Source of the DNA: Flaccisagitta enflata
Taxonomy: Eukaryota; Chaetognatha; Sagittoidea; Aphragmophora
Length of the DNA stretch: 64,000 nucleotides
Assembly: GCA_965153355.1 (NCBI GenBank)
Contig: OZ231127.1
Coordinates: forward strand, 19,840,001 to 19,904,000
Direction of reading: 5' to 3'
A program made the translations under genes and the position numbers. The notes beneath the pieces were generated by a model, which saw nothing but the letters and a program-made list of their open reading frames with translations, was not told where the DNA came from and ran no database searches. This document shows, piece by piece, positions 34,104 through 45,807 of this stretch (positions are counted from its first letter, which is position 1; every line of letters begins with the position of its first letter).

Positions 34104-35619
34104 TTTCGCCGCCGGTGGCGACATTGGGATTTGCTTTCTTTTTGAGCTTGACCCAATCTGCGACTTTAACGTGCTGAGGCCAAATAAGAGGTGATTTTGC
34201 TCGCTCACCATGTTCACGGGCGACGCGAACTTTGGCGGCTTTGGTGCCCTTGATTTTGGAATTGAGAATAAACACATCTCGAACTTCTAATCCGTGCTGG
34301 TGTAGATGAGCTCTGACCTTGTCGGCTGTGACTGACTCACTCAGCCTAGAGACCGAGATGTCCCAGAAATCGCGAACAATGGGAGGTACTCCTTCCAAAA
34401 GATCAGTGTTCTTTTTGTCTGCCTGACCGGTGACTGGAATTATTTTTCTTTTGTCTCGGGCAGTGACCAGATTCCAAGGTCGATCACGAGATTTGGTTGC
34501 CGAGGAATAAGATTTTCGAGTGTCTGGAGTTTTGAGCGAAGGAGCTGCGTTTTTGTTGACAGCTGCCGCTGTTGCCGCTGCAGCCGTAGACGCCGCAGAC
34601 GCCGCAGACGCCGACTCCTGTTCAGTTGTCACAGCAGGTGATCCCGCTGAGATACCCGTGGACGGCCTCGTGGGCGAAATCAGTCGATCCGGCGCCGCCG
34701 ACGCCGCAGACGCCGCCGAGAGCGCCGCCGTAGAAATCGGCGAGGTTTGGGACGCCGCCGCCGAGATTGACGACGAAGTAGACGTCGATGAGATAGACGA
34801 CGATGAGACAGACGCCTCTGCCGATGAGACAGACGCCTCTGCGATTGTAGGCGAGACAGACGGCACCGCTGAGATTGGCGGCGAGATAAGTGGCGCCGCC
34901 GAGATCGACGCCGAGATACGCGGCGCCGCTGAGATTGACGACGATGAAACCGTCGCTATTGGAATGACTGGCGCCGGTCCAGGAAGAACTGGCGGAATTG
35001 ACGCCGTTGAAACAGCTGAGAGATGGATGCCTGAAGACGCCGATGAAAACAACGCCAATTCTGGCGCCGAATCGAGTCTTTGACGAGGAACAAACGAAGG
35101 GAGAGTAGCGTCTAATCTCCGCTTACGTGGATTGTCAAAGTCAATTGGCGTGTCCGACGATTCTGATGGCAATCTGTCGTGAATCGCGGTTAGTGATTCG
35201 GTGACAGACTCTAATTGAGACTGAAGTACAGTATTCTGTTCTTGTAGTTTGATGATTGATGAGATCAAAAACTGCAGGTTGTATTTGTCGGCGTTGACAG
35301 ATGGTAAACGGGTTGGATCTGCCGCAACAAATTGGGTTTGAAGCTGACCGCCACGTTCAGTGTCGACAATTTCCCAAATGTCAATAATGTCTTTGGCGAC
35401 TTTGGATTCCACGTTTTGGCCGATGCGACTCTTCTTAGAAGAATTGATGGCGTCCGAGATGTGGCATTTTTCACATAGAGAAATGAGAATTTGTTTGGCC
35501 GTGATTAATTCATCCTTGGAATAGGAATCCAAAAGACTGGAGTTGAGATTTTGACGGTTGAGTTTGTCAAATTGCGACGAGACGAAACATAGAATTTCAT
35601 TCACTGTGTAAGGTTCCAT
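34090..35619 (-). CDS. LINE ORF1, 509-residue nucleic-acid-binding-type protein
   Basis: ATG at 35619. Residues about 120-150 have heptad-like ISSIIKLQEQNTVLQSQLES, a short coiled coil. The middle is low-complexity Ala/Ser/Pro (SISAAPRISASISAAP). The C-terminal third has DFWDISVSRLSESVTADKV and LEVRDVFILNSKI, resembling an RRM-like or CTD module of LINE ORF1 proteins. No zinc knuckle was seen. Known role of the class: binding element RNA as an RNP. Confidence 0.8.
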   Translation of the reverse strand: MEPYTVNEILCFVSSQFDKLNRQNLNSSLLDSYSKDELITAKQILISLCEKCHISDAINSSKKSRIGQNVESKVAKDIIDIWEIVDTERGGQLQTQFVAADPTRLPSVNADKYNLQFLISSIIKLQEQNTVLQSQLESVTESLTAIHDRLPSESSDTPIDFDNPRKRRLDATLPSFVPRQRLDSAPELALFSSASSGIHLSAVSTASIPPVLPGPAPVIPIATVSSSSISAAPRISASISAAPLISPPISAVPSVSPTIAEASVSSAEASVSSSSISSTSTSSSISAAASQTSPISTAALSAASAASAAPDRLISPTRPSTGISAGSPAVTTEQESASAASAASTAAAATAAAVNKNAAPSLKTPDTRKSYSSATKSRDRPWNLVTARDKRKIIPVTGQADKKNTDLLEGVPPIVRDFWDISVSRLSESVTADKVRAHLHQHGLEVRDVFILNSKIKGTKAAKVRVAREHGERAKSPLIWPQHVKVADWVKLKKKANPNVATGGENGSL

Positions 35620-36089
35620 GGTTGATCGTATGCGAGATAAAAAGATTGATTTGTTGAAAAAGTCTGACCAGCGAGGAGAGATGCATGACCATTAGAAAAA
35701 AGGGTGCGAGAGAAAAGTATCCCTTTTATAGTGACCAGACAATTGAACCACTCCGTGACTCGATTCCAAGACTTAACGTTAAGGCTGAGCTTCTGACTTG
35801 TTCAAAGGCCTTGTAAAATTTCGCCTCCGAATGATATCTTTTATGATAAATAAATTCAAACGAAATTCAAACAAAATTTTTACTGCACTAAATACTCCGG
35901 TAATTTCTGCCACAATTTTACTCTAAAGTTTCAAGTCAAAATTTTCATGTCTTCAGCATGGAATTACATTTCTGTAAAGTCGAGTGAGGAGGAGGAGGGG
36001 AGGAGGAGGGAAATATAAAAATCTGTTTATGAGATTTATGAGGATGAGAAAAAAGATTCTAAAGTACTATTTCCATTGCAATTTTTGTA

Positions 36090-36510
36090 GTTATAAACAA
36101 AAGAAATAGAGGGCAAATAAACAATTTTTGTTTTTTTTTCGGTGCTTATAAACACAGTATATTTTGTGTTTAGAATTAGCGTTGTTTATAAACATCAATA
36201 TTATTGTGTTTATAAACGATTATTTATGGGCTCATTTTAACGATTTTTGGAGCCCCAAAAAATGGTAGCAACCTTCAAATTTTTGAATTGTTTAATAGAA
36301 CATTTTCTAGCTTGGGCTTTTTCAGTTTGTACTGATCAGGTCAAACAATTTCTTTTTTTCCTCCGTTTATAAACGGTAATATATAGTTGTTTATAAACAG
36401 CGTTTTTAATACCATTTAAACAATTTTGTTTATTTAATATGCATTTTTGATGTTTATGTTGTTGTATAGCATTATTTATAAACGGCGTTTATTTGGCGTT
36501 TATAAACACC
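36090..36510. repeat. Cluster of GTTTATAAAC palindromes
   Basis: Seven or more copies of GTTTATAAAC or one-base variants, several with extended arms (CGTTTATAAACGGT, TGTTTATAAACATC), within about 420 bases. A related GTGTTTATAAACAC lies at 29793. Confidence 0.8.
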
Positions 36511-37689
36511 CCTAATATCGAGCACGGCATTATCTCATTTTAGCCCTTGAAAAACTCTTTTCATTTGGCGCCAATCTGGTATCTCTATCTTTTTCGTTTG
36601 GAAATGGCATTAGTTTGAGTAAAAATGTTGCCAAATTTGTTTTTGCAGTCCCTTTGAAAGAGATGCAATTCAGCAAAATGTGTCTCACTTTAAAGAGCTC
36701 TAGCTCCTCAAACTGGGTTAAAGATACAGATCTGGGATTGAACTAGAATGAAAGATAATCTGAAAATCTACAAAATCATTCTTTCTGTAAAATTTTTTTG
36801 GTACTTTTTAAGTCAGTTTTATTTTCAAAGTAAATACAAAGGTGTCTTTTTTTTAATTCAGTAGTAACAAAAACCGCTATATAACGTAAAACAAATCCAT
36901 GAGCAATTGAAAATCGTTTAGCGGATATGAATTCGATCTTCCACATTATTTCAAATCTTATAAATTGAACGTAAAAAACAGAGAGAAAAAAACAAACAAC
37001 ACAAATTATTTATTGGTTCCTTGACATCCATTTTTATGCTGGGTTCAGCTGAATGTCCGATTGTCTCTTAAGCCATCATGTTGAAGAACTTTTTGATCCA
37101 TTGTCATGTGCCATCGCCTAGCCGTTGTGACAGCTGGAAGTTCTGGCCTGGGACTGTGTTGTTCGCCAAATTTTGTTTATGAGAGAATAAATTCTTCTAT
37201 TTGGGTAGTACCTCTATGAATTTGCAGAGGAAAAGTTTTTGTAAATCCTAGGCATTTGTAAACGCTTAGAAAGAATGTGTTAAAGAAATGAATATTTTTG
37301 ATTATGTAAAAAAAAGAAAAATAAGTGAGTCTTGGAATCGTGTTTGCCGTGTTTGACTATAACTTTTATTTGGAAATCATGTTCTTTTTTATTCCTATCA
37401 ATTTGTTTCCATCTGAAGATGTCTTGTTTTATCCACTTAGTCGATTGTCTCGCTTCTTCCTGCGACGATACCAATCTTGGGCATCAATTTGCTTCAGTCC
37501 CAAGAGGAACCAACTCGAGCGGTGATTCAAAAATTGAAAAGACCACAGAATTATAAAACAAAAAAAGCAAAGAATATCCTAAGTATAGAAAATCGCTCCT
37601 GAGAAAAGCACCAGCTTTAGAGATGGGCTGCTCTCAATGAATGAAACTACAACCAGCTTTCTAGTGACTAATTCAGTTCCATTTTGATG
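36511..37689. other. Diverged repeat related to the 912-bp insert, then no recognised feature
   Basis: 36555-36770 shares CATTTGGCGCCAATCTGG and GGGATTGAACTAGAATGAAAG with the insert at 32694-33605. The rest to 37689 is AT-rich with no supported gene. Upstream PLA2 exons could lie here but none was recognised. Confidence 0.4.
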
Positions 37690-37800
37690 TAACACTGATA
37701 TCTATTTTCAATCATTTTTACTGTACATGATTTAGAGTGCTTGAATCGGCTGAGACTGACTTTCCCCCCACCATCATCTGTTTTCTTTGCTTAAATTCTA

Positions 37801-37997
37801 TCAAATGAGCCGTCGCGCGATTTTCAAATCGATCGGGAACCATCGTTAGGGTGACCTTGAAGTCTTCATAGAAACCAATGGCGGAAGTAAAATTTTCATA
37901 GTAGAAATATTGATTCCAATGCTAATTCAATACAAACTTCAACCCACCCTAACGATGGTTCCTGATCGAATTGAAGGTCGCGCGATGGCTCGTTTGA
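37801..37997. mobile_element. Hairpin MITE, about 61-bp arms
   Basis: TCAAATGAGCCGTCGCGCGA ... GAACCATCGTTAGGGTG (37801-37861) is inverted at 37936-37997 (CACCCTAACGATGGTTCC ... GCGATGGCTCGTTTGA). The loop is about 74 bases. GCGCGACGGCTCATTTCC at 5633 in LPMO intron 3 resembles one end. Confidence 0.8.
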
Positions 37998-38079
37998 CAG
38001 GATTTTTGCATAAGAAAAGATGATGGCGGGAGAAAGCCAGTTTCGCCTGTTTCTTGCACCCTCTGACACTCGTAATTTC

Positions 38080-38288
38080 ACAACCCGCTTTGTCGGTCTG
38101 TCCGTCCGTCCGTCCGTCCGTCCGTCGTGGTCCGTCGGTCCGTCCGTCCGTCCGTCCGTCCGTCCGTCACACTTTACTTTTTGGGCTTTTGCGGTCTTTG
38201 GCCTTACTGCTCCTGCCCAAATGATGGAGGCCTTAAATATGGCCCCTGCCCGCACGCGACTTCGGTAGCCGTATCCGGCCTTGTTTTA
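38080..38288 (+). mobile_element. HINE type A, palindrome missing
   Basis: ACAACCCGCTTTGTCGG, long (TCCG)n, CACACTTTACTTTT, AAATATGGCCCCTGCCC, GCACGCGACTTCGG and CCGGCCTTGTTTTA. Confidence 0.8.
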
Positions 38289-38297
38289 AAGACATTT

Positions 38298-38432
38298 TTA
38301 GTCGCGACCAGCGACTCTATAAGAGGCTTTGTCCAGTCCGTCCGCTGGTTGGTTGGTTTGTTGTCCAGGGTGATCGAGTCGAAAGTGGGAAAACAGGCAT
38401 TTCCGCCCTGCCCACCCGTCCGCGACTGGCGA
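38298..38432 (+). mobile_element. HINE type B-like, 3' truncated
   Basis: TTTAGTCGCGACCAGCGACT, CTATAAGAGGCTTTGTCC, GGGTGATCGAGTCGAAAG, CCCACCCGTCCGCGACTGG. The CCTTGTTT tail is missing. A 30-bp sequence follows that also occurs at 37690. Confidence 0.75.
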
Positions 38433-38844
38433 TAACACTGATATCTATTTTCAATCATTTTTCGTTGCACATTTCATAACTTCTTCATTCTAGTTGATGT
38501 ACCCAGGGACGAAATGGTGTGGTCCAGGACACGGCGCCATCAATTACACGGATATTGGCTATTATCGTAACACTGATTCGTGTTGTCGGACTCACGATCA
38601 CTGCAACGTCACCATCAATTCGCAAGAGGAAAAATACTACTACAAAAACAAAAAGTAAGCAGTATCTGCTCAGGACTCTCCTGATTTACATTGATAAATC
38701 ATGAACGTAATTTACAATTGATTTCCCTTCGATTTGGAAAACTAGGTCGGGTTAACCTGCCGGTAACTTTTTGATTAGTCAGGCTCATCATACCAGATAA
38801 CCACTCAGCATTATTTCTGGACCTTTGCCCATCATCTGCTATAA

Positions 38845-39025
38845 AATTGTTTTGTTTTTGTTTTTGTTTTGTTTTTGTTTTTGTTTTTGTTTTTGTTTTC
38901 TGACCTTTGCCCATCATCTGCTATAAAATTGTTTTTTTCTTTTTTTTTTTTTTTTTTTGTCGCCTTGCCTTGCCTTGCCTTGCCTTGCCTTGCCTTGCCT
39001 TGCCTTGCCTTGCCTTGCCTTGCTC
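38845..39025. repeat. (GTTTTT)n, T run and (CCTTG)n
   Basis: GTTTTT repeats (38848-38900), a T run (38937-38958) and about 13 CCTTG units (38965-39022) inside the PLA2 gene. Confidence 0.95.
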
Positions 39026-39304
39026 GTTTGTTCCCTCCGTCCGTCCATCCGTTTCATTTCGCTGCAAATACAGCCTTGGCTCTCCATACCTCAAGTGATT
39101 CCTCATCAAGTTGATCAATATCAAATCTCCATCGCAGACCTCGCCACGATAAGAGAAAATGACAGAGAAAATGACGACCACTCTGTACTGGCTTCCAGCT
39201 GTCAATGACAGTTTTAGTTGGTTCATCTAGGTTGTGGCGACTGAGCAACTGCGAATGTGAGGAAGCGTTTCTTTCGACTGCATGAAAGCGGCAGCCAGTG
39301 GAAC

Positions 39305-39415
39305 CAGTCCCGGCAGAAAACATCGGCACCATCTACTTTGATGTGGTGAGTCCTCGTTGTTGTTGTTGTTGTTGTTGTTGTTGGCTGTTGTTGTTGTTGC
39401 TGCTGCTGTTGTTGC

Positions 39416-39460
<45 letters not shown>

Positions 39461-39677
39461 CAAAGTCACGCGTGAACCAGTTCTGGCAAGAAAACATCGG
39501 CACCATCTACTTTGATGTGGTGAGTCCTCGCGTTGTTGTTATTGTTGTTGTTGTTGTTGTTGTTGTGTTGTTGTTGTTGCTGTTGTTGGGTTGTTGCTGT
39601 TGTTGTTGCCGTCAGAGTAAATCCAGTTCTGGCAAAAACATCGGCACCATCTGCTTTGATGTGTGAGTCCTCGCTGT

Positions 39678-39717
<40 letters not shown>

Positions 39718-39831
39718 GCTGTTGTTGCTGTTGTTGTTGTTGTTGCTGTTGTTGTTGTTGCTGTTGTCGTCAGAGTGGAACCAGTTCTGGCAAAAAAACA
39801 TTGGCACCATCTTTGTGATGTGGTGAGCTGT
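39305..39831 (+). repeat. Four-fold tandem repeat of a PLA2 exon end, splice donor and (GTT)n
   Basis: AACATCGGCACCATCTACTT with preceding CCAGTTCTGGCAA and following GATGTGGTGAG recurs near 39330, 39495, 39630 and 39805. Each copy is followed by GTT repeats. The copies differ by small indels and have decayed donors. Confidence 0.9.
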
Positions 39832-40002
39832 TGCTGTTGTTGTTGTTGTTGTTGTTGCTGTTGTTGTTGTTGTTGCTGTTGTTGTTGTTGTTGTTGTTGT
39901 TGTCGTCGTTGTTGTTATTATTGTTGTTGTCGTTGTTGTTATCTTTGTTATTGCTGTTGTTTTTGTTTGTTGTTGTTTTGGTTGTTGCTGTTGTTGTTGT
40001 CT

Positions 40003-40100
<98 letters not shown>

Positions 40101-40102
40101 GC

Positions 40103-40145
<43 letters not shown>

Positions 40146-40147
40146 GC

Positions 40148-40181
<34 letters not shown>

Positions 40182-40209
40182 GCTGTTTTGTTTTTCGTCG
40201 TTGTTTTGG

Positions 40210-40242
<33 letters not shown>

Positions 40243-40248
40243 TGCTGC

Positions 40249-40281
<33 letters not shown>

Positions 40282-40320
40282 GGTTGTTGTTGTGGTTGTT
40301 GTTTTTGTTTTTGTTGTTCC
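39832..40320 (+). repeat. (GTT)n array
   Basis: Almost pure GTT/GCT/GTC triplets for about 490 bases in the last PLA2 intron. Poly-Leu, poly-Val and poly-Cys frames are artefacts. Confidence 0.95.
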
Positions 40321-40679
40321 TTTTTTAGCTTTTGTTGTTGTTTACATTGCCCTTGTTGTGTACAAATGCAGGGATAGTAATGGAAAAGTTATCAAGAGAT
40401 GGACAGAGTGATAGCGTCAGTCTCACTTCAATGTTTACCCTCTCTTTTCAGCTCATCGGGGAGTGTTTTCGTTTGGAGCGCGATCACGTTTGCGTGGAGG
40501 AAGGATTCATGGGCCTCTGGTGTCGGACTTGGGAAATGAAAGACAACGTCGCCAATTTTTATTATTACTTGAAAAACAAATGGACAAAAGCCGATTCCGT
40601 CGCCGTCATCAAAGAAAGTGACTCCAGCATCGTCGCTTTCGTGGAGAACGTCTTTGGCAAAATACTCGGAAACAGATGA

Positions 40680-41175
40680 GCATAAGTTTAAATACCGCTC
40701 TTACGGAACCGCCAGTAACTTATTTACGCTTGAAACAGTTTTTGATATCCACTACCTTTGACTTTATTTTGTTGGCTATGTTAGAGTTCAATAATTATGA
40801 AAAAAATGTGTTGGTCTTTTCATTGCCATTAGAACGAGTTTTACTGCTAGAATACGTATTTTGTTGTCTGGTTTTTTTTTTTTTTTTTTTTTTTTATGGT
40901 TTTCGCTAAGATTCGCAGACACTAGTCGACTTACCAATTACCATGATGTAGGAGGCGAAGACAGGGGGGTTAAGAAAGCTCGCTCATAATTCAATTTCAG
41001 GAATCTAGGCAAAATGAGGACGCTGAATAAAACCGTGGAAATAAAAAATGTCCAGCATCACTGGTTTCGATGTTTTACATACTTTTCTTACTAAAAAAAT
41101 AAGAAAAAAAAGTAACACTTATCCTACGACTTTCTTTTAGAACTCGCTTCCACTGAGATTTTTTCAAAGTCAGTC
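40680..41175. other. PLA2 3' flank, no further gene
   Basis: AT-rich sequence with a T run (40871-40895). It ends at the left edge of LPMO duplication copy 2. Confidence 0.5.
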
Positions 41176-41258
41176 TTCATCTGTCTGTCCGTCCAAGTCT
41201 AGCGCCAAAGTCAATACACGCAGAAACACAGTCAGGACGCATCGTTGCATGATCGGGC
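41176..41258 (-). mobile_element. F3 element end, left edge of duplication copy 2
   Basis: Counterpart of 2376-2458: on the minus strand GCCCGATCATGCAACGATGC through to GGACGGACAGACAG. Confidence 0.65.
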
Positions 41259-41559
41259 TTGTTATCTGTAACTGGGCAAGGGCGCTCTCCGCGCGTTTTC
41301 CCCTTTGTAACTCCTACATGGCAGACTGACGAACCGACGCGACGTAAGGACCAACAAACAGAAGGACGGTCAAAGCATCTCATACAGAGACGCGAGTCAC
41401 ACGGAGTAGATACAACTTGGTCAGGCCTCGTTAAGCATTGGTATTCCCCAGGTGGTCGATGAACCTGTCTTCTGTCGCCAAACCTTTCAAGAGAGGTTCT
41501 GGTCAGAGCGAAAAACACGTTCTACAACTCGATGGCGCGTTTTGTAACCCGATGGTTGG

Positions 41560-41567
41560 TATATAAG
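41560..41567 (+). promoter_or_regulatory. TATA box of LPMO gene 2
   Basis: TATATAAG with the same spacing to the conserved 5' UTR donor (exon end 41708) as in copy 1. The second exon starts at 41909 after GCGTCCAG. Confidence 0.6.
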
Positions 41568-41862
41568 CAGGGTGATTTCCTGGGATGGTCAACAAATCAT
41601 ATTTCTTCCTTTGGCTGCGTGACGAAGCTTCTGTGTCCGGTTTTACCGTTAAAATCATCGAAAAAGAAAAGAAAAAACCAAAACCAAGAACCAAAAGAAA
41701 TTACAAAGGTAAGCCTATACTTATATCTTACAACTATATAATTAAATCTTCTTGAACTCTTCTTCCATATTCTATTTTTGCTTATTTTGATATCGTTACT
41801 CGTCGCTGGTATGCATGTACTGTGCTGTAAAGATATGCAATATAATCAATATCATCAATATC

Positions 41863-41897
<35 letters not shown>

Positions 41898-41967
41898 TCT
41901 GCGTCCAGATCAAATTTGCCTCTCAATCGTTGGCTTTCTCACGTGTTTTCTTTCCTTACGTCCAAAG

Positions 41968-44244
41968 ATGAGTCCCTCCAACACATTCCTGGCTTTACTG
42001 AGTGTCACTCTCATATCACAGGTGAGCATTTATTAGCTATGCGACTTTTGCCTTATGTACGATTAGTGGAAGTCAGCCAATATCTGAACGTTTTTGTCAT
42101 GAGCTCGCAACTCTATAACTATGAGATCCCTAGTCTGTCGGTCGATCTTTCTGTATGTCACAGTGCAAACGAAGACGAAATTTGACCAGTCAAAGGGTGA
42201 TAAACATGAAGTTTGCATATTCATGAATTTTTTTTTACCATTCTATAAAATAGTCTATGGGGTGTTAAAATATAAAAAATCAATGCAAAATCTGTTTTCA
42301 TTAGGGCACTATATTAAAAAATGTAATTTAAAAAAATTGTAAAATTAAGGCTTACTTCAAATGCAATTTTTAGTCGCGTGCTACGCGACTCTACACCCCG
42401 CTTTGTCCGTCCGTCGGTCGGTCGGTTGGTCGGTCACACTTTACTTTTTTTATTCGTTTTATTCCCACTGACTCATTTTAAGTCAATTAGGTCATTTAAG
42501 GTAAAATTAGATCATTTTAAGTCAGTTTAAGTCAGTTTTAGTCAATTTAAGTCATTTGAGTTATTTTAATAGTTTTCATCATTTTAGTGATTTTAGGTCT
42601 GTTTAAGTCAATTTAGGTCAGCTAAATTCAATTTCAGTAATTCTAAGTCAATTTAAGTCATTTAAAGTCATTTTAAGTCAATTTAAGTCAGTTTAAGTCA
42701 TTTTAGTCACTAAATCGTTGTAGTCATTTTAGGTCAATTCAAGTCAAATAAGGTCATTTTGAGTCATTTTAGGTCATTTCAAATTATTTTAAGTCATGTT
42801 ATATAAATCAAATTCAATAAAAGTCGTTTTAGTTATGTGGTTATGTAATAAAAACTAATAAAGTAATTACATATTTAAGTCTTGCACGCGACTTATAGGT
42901 GTTGGCCTTGTTGGTGTTTTAAGCGCTTCCATTTTGACGAAATTTGACATGGAGGTAGTACTTGATGTGAAGTACCTCCAGTTAAATTTTCGTCCAAATT
43001 GGTCTACTTTAAAGGGGGTAACAACAGCATTTTTCATTAATATTACAAAAAAAACATGTTTTTTTCTTAATTTAGGTACCTGAAAATTATCACACATTAA
43101 TTTTTTTTTCTATACAACTTATTTAGGGTCCATTTGATGTGCATGCCAAGTGTCAGGGCTATAAATCAACTTTTAGAAAGCTTGTAGAGTGAAAAGAAGC
43201 TTAGAATTAGCAAATTTTGCAATTTTTGGTTGACAGCCCTTAAATAAATTGTTATATGACACCCAAAAATGCCTCCCAGGGTCATGAACATTTTACAGGC
43301 ATCACCAACAGACCCTTTAAGGAATTTTGGCCTATGGTTGATAGGTCCCTGCAATTCCATATCAAAATATACAAAATTATGTTCCAAGAACATCAAAAAA
43401 CTTTCCTCAATTGACATAGGTCATAAGAGTAGAAAAAACGAGCCCGAGCGGGCAACTCGATGCGTCATCAGCGTGAAATTAGAGGAAGTGTAACGGACAT
43501 ACCTAGGGACCGACAGACTCACAGACCGACGGACGGACAGACAGTCCCTCTTATAGAGATGCGATGACGCACCTTAATAGAGTGAAAAGGGGAGAGGCAT
43601 AAGTATTTGCAGAATGGAGAAACCGGACAATAAGCAAAAGTTCTTTTAATCAAACCATAACGCTAACACGACATGGGGATATGAATTCTAAGACCTTCAC
43701 CGTTTTCCTTTTGAGTTGCGGACACGCAACTCTATAAGAGGCTTTGTCTGTCGGTCCATTGGTCCATTGGTCCATTGGTCTGTCCGTCTGTCAGCATGAG
43801 TCGAAAAGTGGAAAAACGCGCATATCCACCCCTGCCCACCCGTCCGCAACTGGTGGCTGTGTATCAGGCCTTGCTCCTATTTTCATTTCTTCTCCGTTTT
43901 TGTTTCGCAAAAAACATTTCCAGCGTCATGCAAATTAGGATAAGAGGCAACATTTCTGTTTGTCTATCTAGTAGCCACGAAGCAGGATCTTGACTTTCAC
44001 TTGATCCCCTTTCACTCAGATTCACCATCCTCATCGGGCGTAAGTCAGAACTGAAGCTAGATCAAAACACTACACTGCTATGTCAGTCCGACTGTCTACC
44101 TCTGTCTGTCTCCTATTGTCTATCTCCATTTGTCTGTCTCCGTCAGTTTGTCAGTCTGTATTTCTGCCAGCCTGTCTCCGTCTTTTTGTCTGTCGGTATC
44201 TCTGCCAGCCAGCCAGCCTCTATCTCCTCCTAGCTCTTTTACTG

Positions 44245-44327
<83 letters not shown>

Positions 44328-45477
44328 AACACACACAGCGGCGTAGGAGGAGGGGCGTCAGGGGCGTCAGCTGACGCCCCTACAGTCGGACACAGATGGC
44401 AGTCGGACACAGATGGCAGTCTGTACAATTGTTCAAAAAAAAAAAAAGGGAAAAGATGCCTAAAAAAGAAAAAAAAAAAAACAAATGAGACTGAAAACAA
44501 AGGTTTTTTGTGGAAAGCAAGGAAAAAAAAAGAAAGAAGGAAAGAAAGAGAGAAAGAAAGAAAGAACGAAAGAAAGTAAGAAAGAAAGAGAAGAAAGATA
44601 GAAAGATAGAAAGAAAAATAAAAAGAAAGAAAGATAAAAAAAAGAAAAAAAGATTGAAGAAAAAAAGACAGAAAGAAAAAAAAAAGAAAGAGAGAAAGAA
44701 AGAAGAAAGAAATGGGAGAGGAAAGAAGAGGGAATGAAAATAAGGTGTTTTGTCCCATTGACTCTGAGAAATATAAAAGAAAAAGAGAAAAAATGAAATG
44801 GGAGAAGACAAAAGTGGGATAGTTAGGTTTTGTCCTGTTGACCCTGAGAAACTGTGCCAGCACTAGCAGTAACAGATTTGAGCCACTGTAGATACAAAGG
44901 CAGTCTTAAATTGATGTTAAATAACTTAAATGGAAACTTAAGATGAAATAGATATTATTGATATAAATTCCCCATAGGGAAACATGGCCAGAGGAGGCAT
45001 GCAGGCTAAGATCAGTATATTATTTTAATTTTGAAAACACATTAAAAATTTTTTTATTAATTTTTTTAAGATTCTATGATCTAATTTTTTTTCATTTATA
45101 GATTTTTTTTTTATCTTTTCAATTTTTATTATTTGATATTTTTTTTTGTCTAATAAATATTTTTTTTCAAATGATAAAATTTTTTATCATCTTTAAGATA
45201 TTCTTTTTTCTTCTTTTTATCCTAGTAATTTTTATTTCATTTCATAAATTTCTTTTTTTTTTTCTTTTCCATAATTTTTTTTTATTCAAACTATCAAGTA
45301 ATATCTCAACTGTTTTCTTTTTCTGTATTGATGCCTGCACCCCTCCCCTGCAATGATTAAACTACATATTATTTACCCACTTTTCTAAACTGTTATATGA
45401 ATAAAAGCAATTAGATAGTGAGTCGGACACAGATTGGGGCCTGACGCCCCTGCCCATTTTCCTGCCCTACGCCGCTG

Positions 45478-45548
<71 letters not shown>

Positions 45549-45716
45549 ACATACACAATCAGTTAGAACAATCGTTCGTTCTTTCGTTCGATTATTCACT
45601 CATCCATTCATGCATACTCACATGTAAACTAGAGTTGTTCACGTTGTCATCCAGTCAGGGACAAACATTTCGTGTCAAATGCCTTTTGGACAATGACTGA
45701 AACATTGAAGTTGAAC

Positions 45717-45807
<91 letters not shown>

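Larger units (their letters stand above)
30100..35900 (-). mobile_element. LINE (non-LTR retrotransposon), two ORFs, one internal insertion
   Basis: ORF1 is followed by ORF2 (endonuclease, RT) on the minus strand. ORF2 is split by the insert at 32694-33605. The outer limits are approximate. Short shared flanking text (AAAATCTGTTTATGAGAT at 29723 and 36018) may mark the host repeat. CR1/Jockey-like by domain layout; clade not settled. Confidence 0.88.
38494..40679 (+). pseudogene. Group III secreted phospholipase A2, partial, probably broken
   Basis: Family role: calcium-dependent release of the sn-2 fatty acid from phospholipids; used in digestion, lipid signalling and venoms. Exon 38494-38654 carries the calcium loop (YPGTKWCGPGHG) and the His-Asp active site (CCRTHDHC). 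Exon 39231-39345 starts in the right phase with SNCECEE, but has an in-frame TGA at 39283-39285. Exon 40452-40679 carries ECFRLERDHVCVEE and LWCRTWEMKD to a stop. GT-AG junctions and phases agree, although small indels disturb the middle exon. The 5' exon with the signal peptide was not found. The end of the middle exon with its donor is repeated three more times (to 39831) among GTT repeats. Sequencing error in the repeat-rich exon could mimic the break. Confidence 0.75.

Noticed and set aside
34520-35083. Acidic Ala/Asp-rich plus-strand frame
   Set aside because: Antisense of the Ala/Ser-rich middle of LINE ORF1.
39775-40377. Cys/Leu/Val homopolymer frames
   Set aside because: Translation of (GTT)n. 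Likewise (CAA)n frames at 17632-18078 and (AAC)n frames at 59997-60194.
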